Shown here: positions 12,401 to 24,400 of the stretch, in pieces | Layout of the letters: each line of letters begins with the position of its first letter | How positions within the stretch are numbered: position 1 is the stretch's first letter | From: Patiria pectinifera | Lineage: Eukaryota; Echinodermata; Asteroidea; Valvatida; Asterinidae | Direction: 5' to 3' | Assembly (NCBI GenBank): GCA_029964075.1 | Contig: CM057150.1 | Location: 3,511,717-3,575,716, forward strand | DNA: 64,000 nt | The notes under the pieces: model-generated | What the model was told of the DNA's origin: nothing | The model's input: the letters and a program-made list of their open reading frames with translations, nothing else | Database searches by the model: none | Translations under genes and position numbers: made by a program

Positions 12401-15400
12401 CGTGGAGGGGTGACCACTGCCTCAATCCTTCAAAATTCTCCGACTCAGTTTTACACACGTTGGAGCACAGTGGATATATTATCCAGAAGCAGTGCAGATG
12501 ATATCTAGTATAACCTATAATTATGCATAATGTCTGCATGGCTAAGCATAAACAACACAAGGCACAGCTTAACACCTTGACACAATGCATCCTCCAAAAT
12601 CAATTGGCACAAAAATAGATACATTCTTAATCCTCCGAAATCCCCTAAAACAGCCTGATTGATTTGGGAGGATTGAGGAGGTAATCGAAAACCGTGGGAT
12701 GAAAATTAAGTCTTCCTTTTAGAAGACACAAATTCTTAAACTAAGAGCCTAAAAATCCTATGCAAGAATGTTTGTTCACTGGGACGAAGTCAAAGCGGGA
12801 CGTTCTTGGTGAAATTAATTTTGAGACCAATGATTGGAAAGGTTAGTGAACGGCTGGTTATTGAAATTTGCCCTTTTGAAATCCCACAGCGTTGTGAGGG
12901 GTGCAGCAAGTTTGGCGCGACAGTTGGCTGTTGCCAGAGGGGGTGCCCGGCCAACTTCCACTTCATGTGCGCTCGGGAGAAAAAGTGCGTCTTCCAAGAA
13001 GACAAGAAGGTTTTCTGCGACACCCACCGAGATAAGGTGGACCGAGATGTAAGTTGAGGGTTTTTGCAGGCACAAAAAGAGGGGGCCTGTATTATATTTA
13101 TCTTTATTAATTTTATCAGTTTGTATGTTCTTCTCATATGTGATATTGGAAAGTGATAAAAGTCGTCTGAAAATGATACATTAATAACTTATAAATTTTT
13201 GTCACTGAATTCACACCAAATTCTGCCAAAATAATGCATTCATCAATCTCACATTGTGTGTGAGATATATCAGATTGTGGGGTTTTTTTTTGTGTGGAAT
13301 GTTTTGTGACTTTCACATTTTTGTAATGGGTGGCATGGGTGGCTAGTGCATAAAGCGCTCGCCTCTCATCACGTGTGATCCTGGTTCATTCCCAGCAAGA
13401 ACCACGTGTGAGTAGAATTGTGCGTTCGTTCTCTCCTGTGCCACGAGGGTTTTCTCCGGCCCTCAGTTTTCTTCCCTCCACAAATTTTTTACACTTTGGA
13501 TCGGTGGCTAATCTACGTAGTCATATATGAGTCATTTGGCTGGCATGTCTGCGGCTCGACCACGTTGTAGCCGTGTCCTTCAAAATTTAGCTTCTCTGCT
13601 GAGAGTAAGGATGATTAGGGCCCGTGACCATTCAGCCCCGGTATTAAAAGGTCCCCCCAGTAAGCCCGTCCCCTCCTAAGAAGTCCTCTCGTACCGTGCC
13701 AACTACCTAGGAGCTGGTCCGGTTGCTAATCAGGAACTCCTCTGTCCTGGGGTTTGTTGTTTGCAAGTATTGACACATGTAATATATCCCAGAAGAAACC
13801 CGCTTGTGGTTTTTATCTCTTAGCGCGAAACAATAGAACACTTTTGTTGGCACAGATCAAAACCCCTGCCATGCGGTTTCGCACAGAATGGGACCGTAAA
13901 TCACCTAGGCGTTATGGAAGGATTTTATCTTTAATCCAGTAAGTCTGCTATTGTTCTGCTCTGGACGTTCTCTGAAGGGCAATAAATTGATGCGCCCGAC
14001 TGACTTCAAAACTTCTTGTCAGACAGGACCATGTACCGGACGAGACTGGGCTGAAGACTGGACTGGCTTTTGACCGGACGAGGTACGGGGGGCCCTTTTC
14101 ATACCAGGGCTGAATTGTCACGGTCCCTTTGCCTCCCAAATTATTATCATTATTAATGTTATAATATTGTCCCCTGAACAATACTTGTTTTGTCTTTGTC
14201 CAGACCATCCAGGAAGGCAACTTTGCTGTCCTGCGGCGTGTCTGCGTCAGCTTGGACAACATGAAGCTCAACCGCAACTTCACCCAGGGTCTGGAGGTCA
14301 GCCGCATCAACGTGATGGTAGGGTCACTGACCGTGGATGACCTGGGTCGCCTGGGACCAGCTTCGGACCAACACGACGCTCTGTACCCCTTAGAATTCAG
14401 GTAAGGCTAGATGCACAAGGTGATTGACCGTATAGGTCTCTCTCAAATGATGTCATTCCCTACAGACCAGCCACGGGCATCAGCATTGCATAACGCGCAT
14501 CGGCTACGTCGTATTTCGAACACATTTCGGGCAACAAACATGAGTGTTTGGAACATTTAAAACACTGCGCAATGTGTGTTTGATTGCGTAAAATACGCAG
14601 TTGCATTTCTCCTACAGATATTGCCGTCTTTTAGCGACCTGAACACAACCATGCTCCCTCTGCTCTGGAAAAAATGTACATAATCATTTGTTAAAAGTGG
14701 CAAAGTGCCCTAAGTAGTTACCGGAACAGATTTAATCGACTGTTATGTAGTTAAATGAGACGGGTCCTGTTTTTAGGCTACTTATTTACACCAAGAATTT
14801 TTGAGCTGCAATCATAGCCAATTTTGACCAAAAATGTAATGGTTTTATTTGTTTTTTGCCTTAAGTTCATTGGCTGTTAGTACTCCGGATGGTAGTAAAA
14901 GTCGCTTTTATCACTGTTTTCCTGAATGCCCCTTTTGGCTTCTGTCTTCTGTGTATAAAGTATGCGTGTTAAGCCAGTATACCATCCTTGCACATATTTT
15001 GTTAGTGTAATTCATGCTTTGTCTTTCCTTTGTTGGTTTTCTAAAACAGGTGTCAGAGAGTTTACTGGAGTACATTTGATGCCCGACGCCGCTGTGTGTA
15101 CACCATCCGCATCTTTGAGTACAAAGCAGTTGCTACTCCGAAGTCTCCCCTGGACGTCAACCACACCACAGCCCACAGCCCTGGTATCCTCAACAAGCGG
15201 GGGTTAGGAAGGTCGCACGCACAAATCACAGAGCTAGGCAGCGACATGCCCAGCATCCCAGAGATGGACGAGGAAGGCTCTCAGCTCGGGATGGAGAAGC
15301 CTGGGGTGGAGACTATGGATGGGGTCTTTGAGCTGTCGTTGGATAGCACAGGACTGGAGTCCTTGCTGGATCCGGAGATGCTACTGCAGTGCGAGGCGGA

Positions 15401-18400
15401 GCTCCGCGATGGAGGCGTGGACCCAGAGGCGGTGCTGTCTGCGGCCTTGGATCAGGTTGAGGCAGAGATTGCCATGGAGATGGGTGATGCCTTTTCTGAC
15501 CAGATGCAAACTGCACACCTAGAAACACCAGCTGCTTCCTTAGAGTTTCCTGAAGACTCGTTTGATACATTAAGTAAAAGCTCTCCGATGTTTGAACCAG
15601 GAGAACTTCTTGAGTCATTCAAGACCTCTGCTGAGGATATCAGGCTTACTCAGTCTTTTCCAGCACCCTCTACCAGTGTTGCTCTTAACAGCACTGGCTT
15701 ATCGGAGAAAACTCTCAAGAGCTTGCCTGTAAGTGCCTTTACAAATCAAAGCTCCCTGATATCAGATGCTCCGGATGGAGGATCTGATCTCTCACAAAAC
15801 CTCGGTCGGATGGTTATGAATTTGAACTATGCAGCACAGAGTGGACAAATTGAGGAGGCCAGGAGAAGATCATCCCAAGACAGTGTTGCCTCTGCAAAGA
15901 GTGGGTCTGAGACCAACACATCAGAAATGCAGACAACGGTGCCTTCAACAGGGTTGGAACTGACTGAAGAGCTAAATCAAAGCCTTCAGACTTCATCGAA
16001 TGCTGCAACACCAGTCAGTTCAGAGAGCCAAGACTTCAGACTCATAGAAGTCAATGCAGGTATCACCTCTGGGAATGCTATGGAAGTATCATCAACAGAT
16101 AGAGTATCACCTTCTGATTGCACTAAAACAAATGCTGGATTGTCAGTAGAAACATCAAACCTTTTGTCACAGTCTTCCACATCCACAGAAGCTCTTCTTC
16201 CAATGAGTCCAATTCTCAATGTAGGACAATCACCTCCTACCACAGCAGGACAGGTTTTAGATCTGATTAAGCTCCAGGATGTGTCAACATCTCTCAGGCC
16301 TGCCATCACTTCCATCAATAGCACCCCTTTGAGCATCCCTGCTACAAAACCTGATAACCAAGACGTAATGGTTTTATCAGGGGACACTCCCACAAGATCT
16401 ATATTCAAGTTCATTGACAAGCTGTTGACTGAAACAGGCACCAAAGAGACTCATAAGTTTGACTTGCCTCCCTCAGTTATACCACAGGAGATCACGAACA
16501 GCTCAAAACTGGACCCTAATAAAACTCTCCCTTCAAGTGGCTGCGAAGCACAATCCACCATAAAAGAAAGCCACCCACCTGCTTTTGGAGGTGCTGCTAG
16601 AATAGGACTAGTGAAAAATGATAGCACAGTTTGTTCCAGAGGTCCTGAGAATCCAGTAGCGCTTATTTACGACAGGGATGATACTTTGTCAACAGACATT
16701 AAAAACGATGACGGCGACCTGCTGAGAGGGTTCTCAGTATCGTCAGGTGTTGAATCAGATACAGGCTGCTTGAGTTCCCAAGAAAGTACTAATGCTTCAA
16801 AGAGTGCACAATATACCTGCTCAGATGAGGACACTGATCTGAGCCAGCGCACACGAGACATAGTCACAGATGTTATTGAGCTGGAGAATCTGTGTGAATA
16901 TTCAGCTCTTGCCTCCGCAGAGCAAGAACCACCCTCAAGTGTCACTGTGATGGCTGTGTCCCAGCCGAGCCAGAGCGACATGGATACCTCCATCTGCACA
17001 TCTGCTGGTCAATCGGGCAACCTTGAAGTGACCTCAGATCTGACAGTGAGCCGACCATCTGTGGATTGTCAAGAGGTGCCAGATAGGGCTCTGTCAGAGA
17101 TTGCAAACGATCAGAATGCCCCAACTGATGATAAAGTCATGCCTGAAAAGGATAGCCAAACACCATCAGAAGAACTATCCAGAAAAAAACACGAAGGGGT
17201 CCCTGCTGAACCTCATTTGGGTGACCTTAATGATAAGGTCAATGAAGCTATTGATGAAGGGAACATAAGTAATGTCAATTCTAAGCCAGTATCTGCAACT
17301 ACAACAGTGCCAGACGATGTTGGAATAGAGTCAACGTTAACTGATGACATAAATATTGATGCAGATTCTGCATTAGTTGCTAATGCTACAGTGGCTTCAG
17401 AAGATGTAACTTCCGTTTTGGGAGGAACTGAAGAGCTTGAGAAGTTGTCTGAAGAAAGTAAACCTAGTCCTGACACAAACTTGATCTTGAGCTCCCATCC
17501 GGGTGGAAAGAAGGACTCAGGGGTGGATGAAGTGTCTCAAGTCACAGTAATCGATAAACGGTCTTCAACCAGCATCACAGAGCAAGATGCTGCTCCTAAC
17601 CAGACTAGCGACAAATGCGGTCTGGACGTGGAAACCATGGAGGTAGATGTAGATGTCCTAACATGTGTACCAGCAGGAGAAGAAAAGGAATCGTCCAAAG
17701 AGCCAACAGACTTGATAGCACCTGAACATTCTGTGGCAGAGGGTGGCAAATTGTCTCAAACGATACAGTCTGCTGTATCCAGAGAGGGTGTTCAGGGAGA
17801 AGATGAGATGTCAACTGTGAAAGAAGTGGTTTTAATCGACTCAGACATTCAAGGCCAATTCTGCGATCATAAGAGACACCTGAATGAAGTTGATGGTTCT
17901 GAGGGCGGCCCGAGGTCTGAAGTGGAGATTCAGGAAGCTTGTTTAAATGAAGCGGCAGAGCCAGCTGCAAAGAGAAGAAAAATAGAAGACCCAGTCACTG
18001 ATGAACCCTTTGAGAGCCTTGAGTCATCTCAAAGTGCTAGAGTGACTGTGAACTCGGAAGGTCCAATTGAGCATGAAGGATACACAAGTTTGCCATCTCA
18101 GGTGCCGCAACTCAGTGGTACTGATGAACACATTGAAGACACTGGTGGTTGTACTCTTCCTGAGACCAACTTAGCCACAACTCTGGCAGTTGAGTCTAGC
18201 AAACTAGTAGTACAATCAGGTACGAGAGATGATGAAGAGGATGTAGCAGATACAGGTGGTAAGCAGTCTGAAGTTGGAGCCCATCTGGAAATGGAGGTGG
18301 ATGAGCCCTTGCAATCACAAAAAGGGTCAGGAGATTCAGATGGAAGCGTGTCAGGTTCAAGTCAAATGAAGGCCACACCAAATCCAGGGTGCAGTAAAGA

Positions 18401-21400
18401 AATTGAAACAAAGACCTCAGAGGCCTTCTTCATTAAAACTGCATCTGAAAATCAGGTTTGCTTCACTTTGGAAGACACAGATGACGACGTTTTTCTTAAG
18501 AGCAGTGATGAGAAGAAGCAAGATGCAGACAGGCAGTTGGATAAAAGTGACCAACACCAAAAGTCCAACCAGACTATTATTTCCCAAACACTGCCAAAAG
18601 CAGTTGTCGTCCTCCACGATATTTGTAAAGTGCAGAATAACAGAGTGCGCAGTATGTCTTGCAATCTGGCATTGGAGTCTTCAAATGATTTGGAGAGTTT
18701 CGCACCAAGTTCACCCAGACCTGACCAAAGCCTGTCGTTTTCCTCCACACCCAATTCAGCAAAATCGAAATCTTTGCCAAACACACCTTCCTTTGTTCGA
18801 AGTCTCTCAAAGGAGTTACCTTTCCTAACAGAAGCAAGGACCAGCGGAGGAATTGCTGAAGCAGAGTTCACCTCCAGGGATTCCAAAACAGAGGGAGATA
18901 TTGTCAATGAGGTATTGAAATCCTGCCAGGAGGAGTCTTACGAGTCATCTGATGAACTGCCTCTGACACGACTGTCTGAGAAGCTCAGTAGGAGCAAGGT
19001 GCAGGGGAGTGCAGACTTAAAGGAGGTAAAGAAGGAATGCAAAGACATCAATGAAGTTTCAGGGGACTTGATGCTGGATGAGAAAACTGGCCTTTTTGTT
19101 GTTTCCCCAGTTCTCACAAACCAAAGTCCCGGAGAGCGCAAGAAGTACCCTATGAGGTCAACCTTCTCCCGACTGACCCGCATCATTGAAAATCCAGAAG
19201 ATAAAGTCCCTCGTCGCAAGAGTAGCTCAAGCAGTTCCTCTGCATCCAAAGAGAAAGGCCATCAAGAAGATGACCAGAGTGAGACTAAACTTGATGAAAC
19301 ACCTCAGAGTCATGTAAAAAGACGTGGTCGGCCATGTAAGAGAGGTCGGCCATGTAAGAGAGGTCGGCCACGTAAGATACAGCCTCCAACTGACCAGAGT
19401 GAGCCTAAACTTGCAGAAACACCTCAGAGTCATGTGAAAAGACATGGTCAGCCTTGTAAGAGACTTGGTCTGTCACATAAGATACAGCCTCCAACTGAAC
19501 TCGATAAAGAAGACGAGAAAAATGTTGCGGTAAGCCAACCATGTGATACTCCCAGGCAGTCTGAGAGGAGGGACACGGATGCATCTCAAGAAGTTAACCA
19601 GAACAACAGCAGTCCATCACATGGGCTGACTCTAAAGAGTGTCCACAAACGACTGCAAATTTCAATGCAAAACCAGGGGTCTGATGGAAAGGATGACATT
19701 AATGATGATGATACACCTCGGTCTTTGAGGAAGAGAACTCCAGGGATCATCTACTGCGATCCTTACAGGATACGGGATGCTCCCACACAACCCCAAAAGT
19801 CCTCCAAAGAATTGGCGGAAACAGATTCAACTGAAAAAGGAGAGCAGAAAGCTGAGGAAGAACCTAAGAAAAACTCAGTAAAGCCTGTAAAGACAGAGGA
19901 GAACAAGCAAGCCGCTGAGAGTAACAAGAGTGTTGGAACTAAGACCTCATCTGAGGTTCCAAAAACTGTTGGGAAAGGAAAGGACATTGGTGTAGATACT
20001 GTTAAATCCTCTGAGGAGAGTAAGGCACCAGCTTCAGAACCCGTCAAGCTCAGCAGACGATGGCCACTCAAACGAGTCATGGGGGATTTCGTATCCAATG
20101 AGGCACTCCTCGATCTCTGGACAGGTTTGCAACCAGATTTGGGCCCCTTGAAGCAGAAACCAACAACCCCTACAGAGGTTGAAAATCCAGAAGGATCCAA
20201 CAAGAAACCAACAACTTCCACAGAGGTTGAAAATGCCAAAGTGTCCCTTGGCCAAGCTGAAAGCACCTTGCAGAAAAAGCCTCTCAGCACTGGACCAAAA
20301 GCTACAGCAAAGGTCATAATTAGCCCTAATCCAGTTTCAAAAAGTGTTCCCTCAACATCTTCTGCTGTAGTAACTACCAGTTCAGGAGTCGCCATCCCAG
20401 CAACATCTGGTCGAAAGGACTACCTAAAATGTCTCTTTAGGAGCAATGCCAGCAACCAAATGCAGAGGGTAAAGACGGCCACAAACCAGCTGAACCTTGG
20501 GTACAAGCCCGGAACTTCCGAATGTGTCATCATGAGCCGTCAGATTATCACACTGAAACCTGGTCAGGTTGTGCATATGAAGAACACAGATAAGCAACAG
20601 CGACTTGGGTCAAGGGGACGAGGCTATGGTGTGGGAAGGGGGCGTGGAAGGGGAAGACAAAGCGGAACGCAAGAGGTGCATCAAAGAGCAGATGCAACAT
20701 TCAGACAGACTACCATTCAAGATCCTCCCCGTACTAATGTGGACACAAATAACAAACTCGGAGACAAATCAGTCATTTCCATCTCAGGGCAGAGTTTCCC
20801 TCCTATCACCCAAACATCAGTTGATGCTGCAAAGAGTAACATTGCAGTTGATACTGCAGAGAAACAAGACAAACAATTTAAAAGGACAGCTACATCACTA
20901 GGTTTACATTTTGGTCAGAATTCATTGGATAAGAGTGCCAGTTTGAAGAATGAGCAAGGAAAAGCTGGCCCAACTTCTCTTACAGTGAAAAATGTGTCCA
21001 GGGACGTATCGCAAGTAACACCTCACACCTTCACCACCATCAAGACTCCAAGAGTCTCCACATCGGTAACAGCTAGAACTCTTGCCCCCCAAATGACCGT
21101 GGTCACCATGATCCCTGTCTCGGGTGCCCAGTCCTTTCCTATTTACTCATCTCTAACCCAAGTGAGTGCAACACCTACTTGGACTGTTCCCCTGCCAACA
21201 ACCTCTGGTTTCCTGCAAGCCCCTGTGTCATCCCAGCCTGATGTTACACTGGTACCCACAACTAAGATACTAGATGCCAGCAGCCAAGTTCTGTTTGCTG
21301 TACCAACGGTAAACAATGAATTAGACAGCTGTACGAGGTTGGTACAAAATCTGCCCTCTGTTCAACAGGTGGTAACGAGGCCATATCCCAAAACATATCC

Positions 21401-24400
21401 CGTTTTCTCCAGTACCAACACGTCATCTGTTCACCCAGGCTTAAATCGGAGTATAACACCGAGATTCATGAAGCCTGCATCAGCAGCCATCATACCTCCT
21501 GCATCCAGCATTGTCCACAATCCCATCCCCATGTGCAATACAATCGTGCCAAGACCCACCAGATCTCCCTTAGCCCAGGTCATGTCGACACATTCTCCTT
21601 CCCCGTTCATGTCCGAGAGGGCGCTGCTTACACCGGTGTCGACCCTTACAGGGAGTGGGATGTCATCAATTAGTCCCTTCCCAGTTCCCATCATGGCAGC
21701 CCAGCCGTCCATGTCGCTGTCATCTCCCAAGAATGCAGTGGACCAGCTCTGGTCCATCATCCAGCAGCAAGCTCAGCAGGCTCAGCGCATGGGTATCATC
21801 CCAGTCCAGCAGCCACCTGATCCAACTCTCATCCACTCTTACGCCACCACCAGTAGCCTTCCAGCAACCCCACTGGTCATCTCCAATCCACTGAAACGAT
21901 CTGCACCGGATGACACGGCCAAGAGAGTTGGGGCCAAACGGCGGAAGAACCCCCTTGAGGAGCGGATCTGGTTTGATGAGTTCGGTCAGCTGCGTGCAGA
22001 GCCCGAGTTGGTGAAAAACTCACCACCCAAACAAGCCCCAGCCAGGGAGAAGGCACCAAAACCATCTCGCTCACGACCTCGTATTAAGAATGCCTCAGGT
22101 CCAAGGATGAAGATGCCAACATTCACAGGAATCTACCAGGAGGACAAAATTGGTGAAAGAGCCCCAAACAAACCCGGTGACACCAAAACTGAATTCAGGA
22201 AGCCAACAACATCAGGTAAGAAAGTTCCCTTTTTCTTCTAAACAATTGAACAACTCTTGCTCTTTGAAAATGTATCCGTTCACAAATGATACTCGATTTT
22301 AAATTGCGATTCCTTTTTTCTTAAGACTGGTACCCTGCTAACAGGTTACTTGCCAAACTGCCGTGCAATTCTCCTTTGTAAGTGGCTCTGTGATTCTGCT
22401 CAGCACACAAATTTGTTGTTAAAGTACCTTACTTAGCCTAATAAAAAAGGTAGTTCATCCATCCAAAATTCTGGTTTTCAAACACTTTTCTCGGCAGAAG
22501 AAGGCCACGCTTCAAAGAGACCCACAAGAGTGCCAACCCGCATCCCGCCGAAAACTCCTCTCTGCAAGGAGGACCCAAAGAACCTCCGAGCATCGGTTGA
22601 GAACAAGGAGAACTTGGGTGATAGAGGGAGCCCTCCCGGTCCCGCCCAGGTACAGGCCAATGATGGTTTCAAGCTGCTGTTTGAGGTCAAGAGCGACGAC
22701 GGGTTTGAGACCAGGGCGGAGTCGATGGAAGAGGCGTGGTGCCAGGTGGTGGAGAAGGTGCAGGAACGGCGCAATGACACACGCATGAAGAGCCTGTCGT
22801 TTGCTGGTAAGGAAAGCAGTGTCTTCTATTATTTCATAAATCTGTTAGCTCATGAGCTCCGATATCGCTCCAAACAACCCTGCCTGTTACTTTCTGTACC
22901 ATGCCAAACCACCCTGCCTGTTTCTCCCTGTACCGCCCAAAACCATCCTGCCTGTTCCCTGTTACGCCCTGTACCACCCCAAACCATCCTGCCTGTTACT
23001 TCCCCAAACCACCCTGCCTGTTACTCCCTGTACCACCCCAAACCATCCTGCCTGTTACTTTCCCAAACCACCCTACCTGTTACTCCCTGTACCTCCCCAA
23101 ACCACCCTGCCTGTTACTCACTGTACCACCCCAAACTGCTCTGCCTGTTACTCCCTGTACTGCCCCAAACCACCCTGCCTGTTACTCCCTGTACCACCCC
23201 AAACCACCCTGCCTGTTACTCACTGTACCACCCCAAACCACCCTGCCTGTTACTCCCTGTACCACCCCAAACCACCCTGCCTGTTACTCCCTGTACCACC
23301 CCAAACTGCCCTGCCTGTTATTCCCTGTACCACCCCAAACCACCCTGCCTGTTACTCCCTGTACCACTCCAAACCATCCTGCCTGTTACTTTCTGTGCCA
23401 CCCAAACCGCTTTTAAGTCCCTGTACCACCGGAAATCACCACAGCACTTTGCATGTATAGATCCATCAGGGAATAAATACAATGACTTACAATGTAGTGA
23501 AGGTACTGATGGGTTAAGTCTAACAGGCTGTCCTTTTCAGGGTAAGTTTACTTTCTAGTTACTTGGCAGTATCTGTTTGCATTTGTTGGCACCTCTGCGT
23601 CAAGTTCTTTTGTATTACCCACAATGCATAGCCCATTATACAGAGCTGCAATTTGAGTGAAGTGGCCTGATAAAATTGGACCACTGAGTCTTATTGTTAT
23701 TTTGTTTTTATGTTTCTCCGAAGGTGTGGCTCCGATGAAGATTTTGGGTATCAAACATGACGCCCTGGTTTTCCTGATCGAGCAGCTCTTCGGTGCCAAG
23801 AACTGCAAGCGTTACCAATTTAAGTTCCATCAACGGCATGCAGGAGCCGCTACAGAAGAGGTTTGTAGCCGCTTCTCTGTCTGTCCAACATGCAATTTGT
23901 TTTTTTTCCCCACCTTGCGGGTTTAAAGGGATCATGCAATGTAATTTGTTTGTGCAATACTTGAAAATGAACCTTTGAGTCCCATTTGACCTTATTTTTT
24001 AGTTTCTGTGGTGCCATTTTCACGGGTATTTTAGTGCCTTTTTGGTTTTCATGCTAATGCAAATTCCCATATTCTTGACCAAAAGTTGAATGTTATTTCA
24101 GGCAGAAACCTCAATGTTACAATTTTTTCAGCACCAAGAGTTGCCAGAATTTTGGATATTTTGCTGCCATAAATGTTCTTTTCTGTGTTGATTCGTTGTT
24201 GTGTCAGTACATGGCAGTAAGCCAGTGAGCAAACTTTTCTCACAACTGCTTCCAATGAGCAAATTTAACAGGGTATTTGTTACTAGTCCTATCTTCGCTT
24301 TGAGCAAAGTTTCCGTCATTCCAAGTAATTGAAAATTATCATGCATGGCTTTAAAATAATGATGTGCATCGGGTCGGGTCGACCAGGTCAAACCGACCCG

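Noticed and set aside
15313-20395. Minus-strand open frames of 100-210 codons opposite the giant KMT2A exon
   Set aside because: Shadow frames of a long Ser/Glu-rich coding exon.
22870-23425. CRISPR-like array
   Set aside because: Repeats are contiguous with no unique spacers and the DNA is eukaryotic; it is a minisatellite.
22852-23460. Three long overlapping forward open frames of Pro/Thr/Leu/Cys repeats
   Set aside because: They are a by-product of a 34-bp minisatellite without stops, inside an intron with good splice borders.
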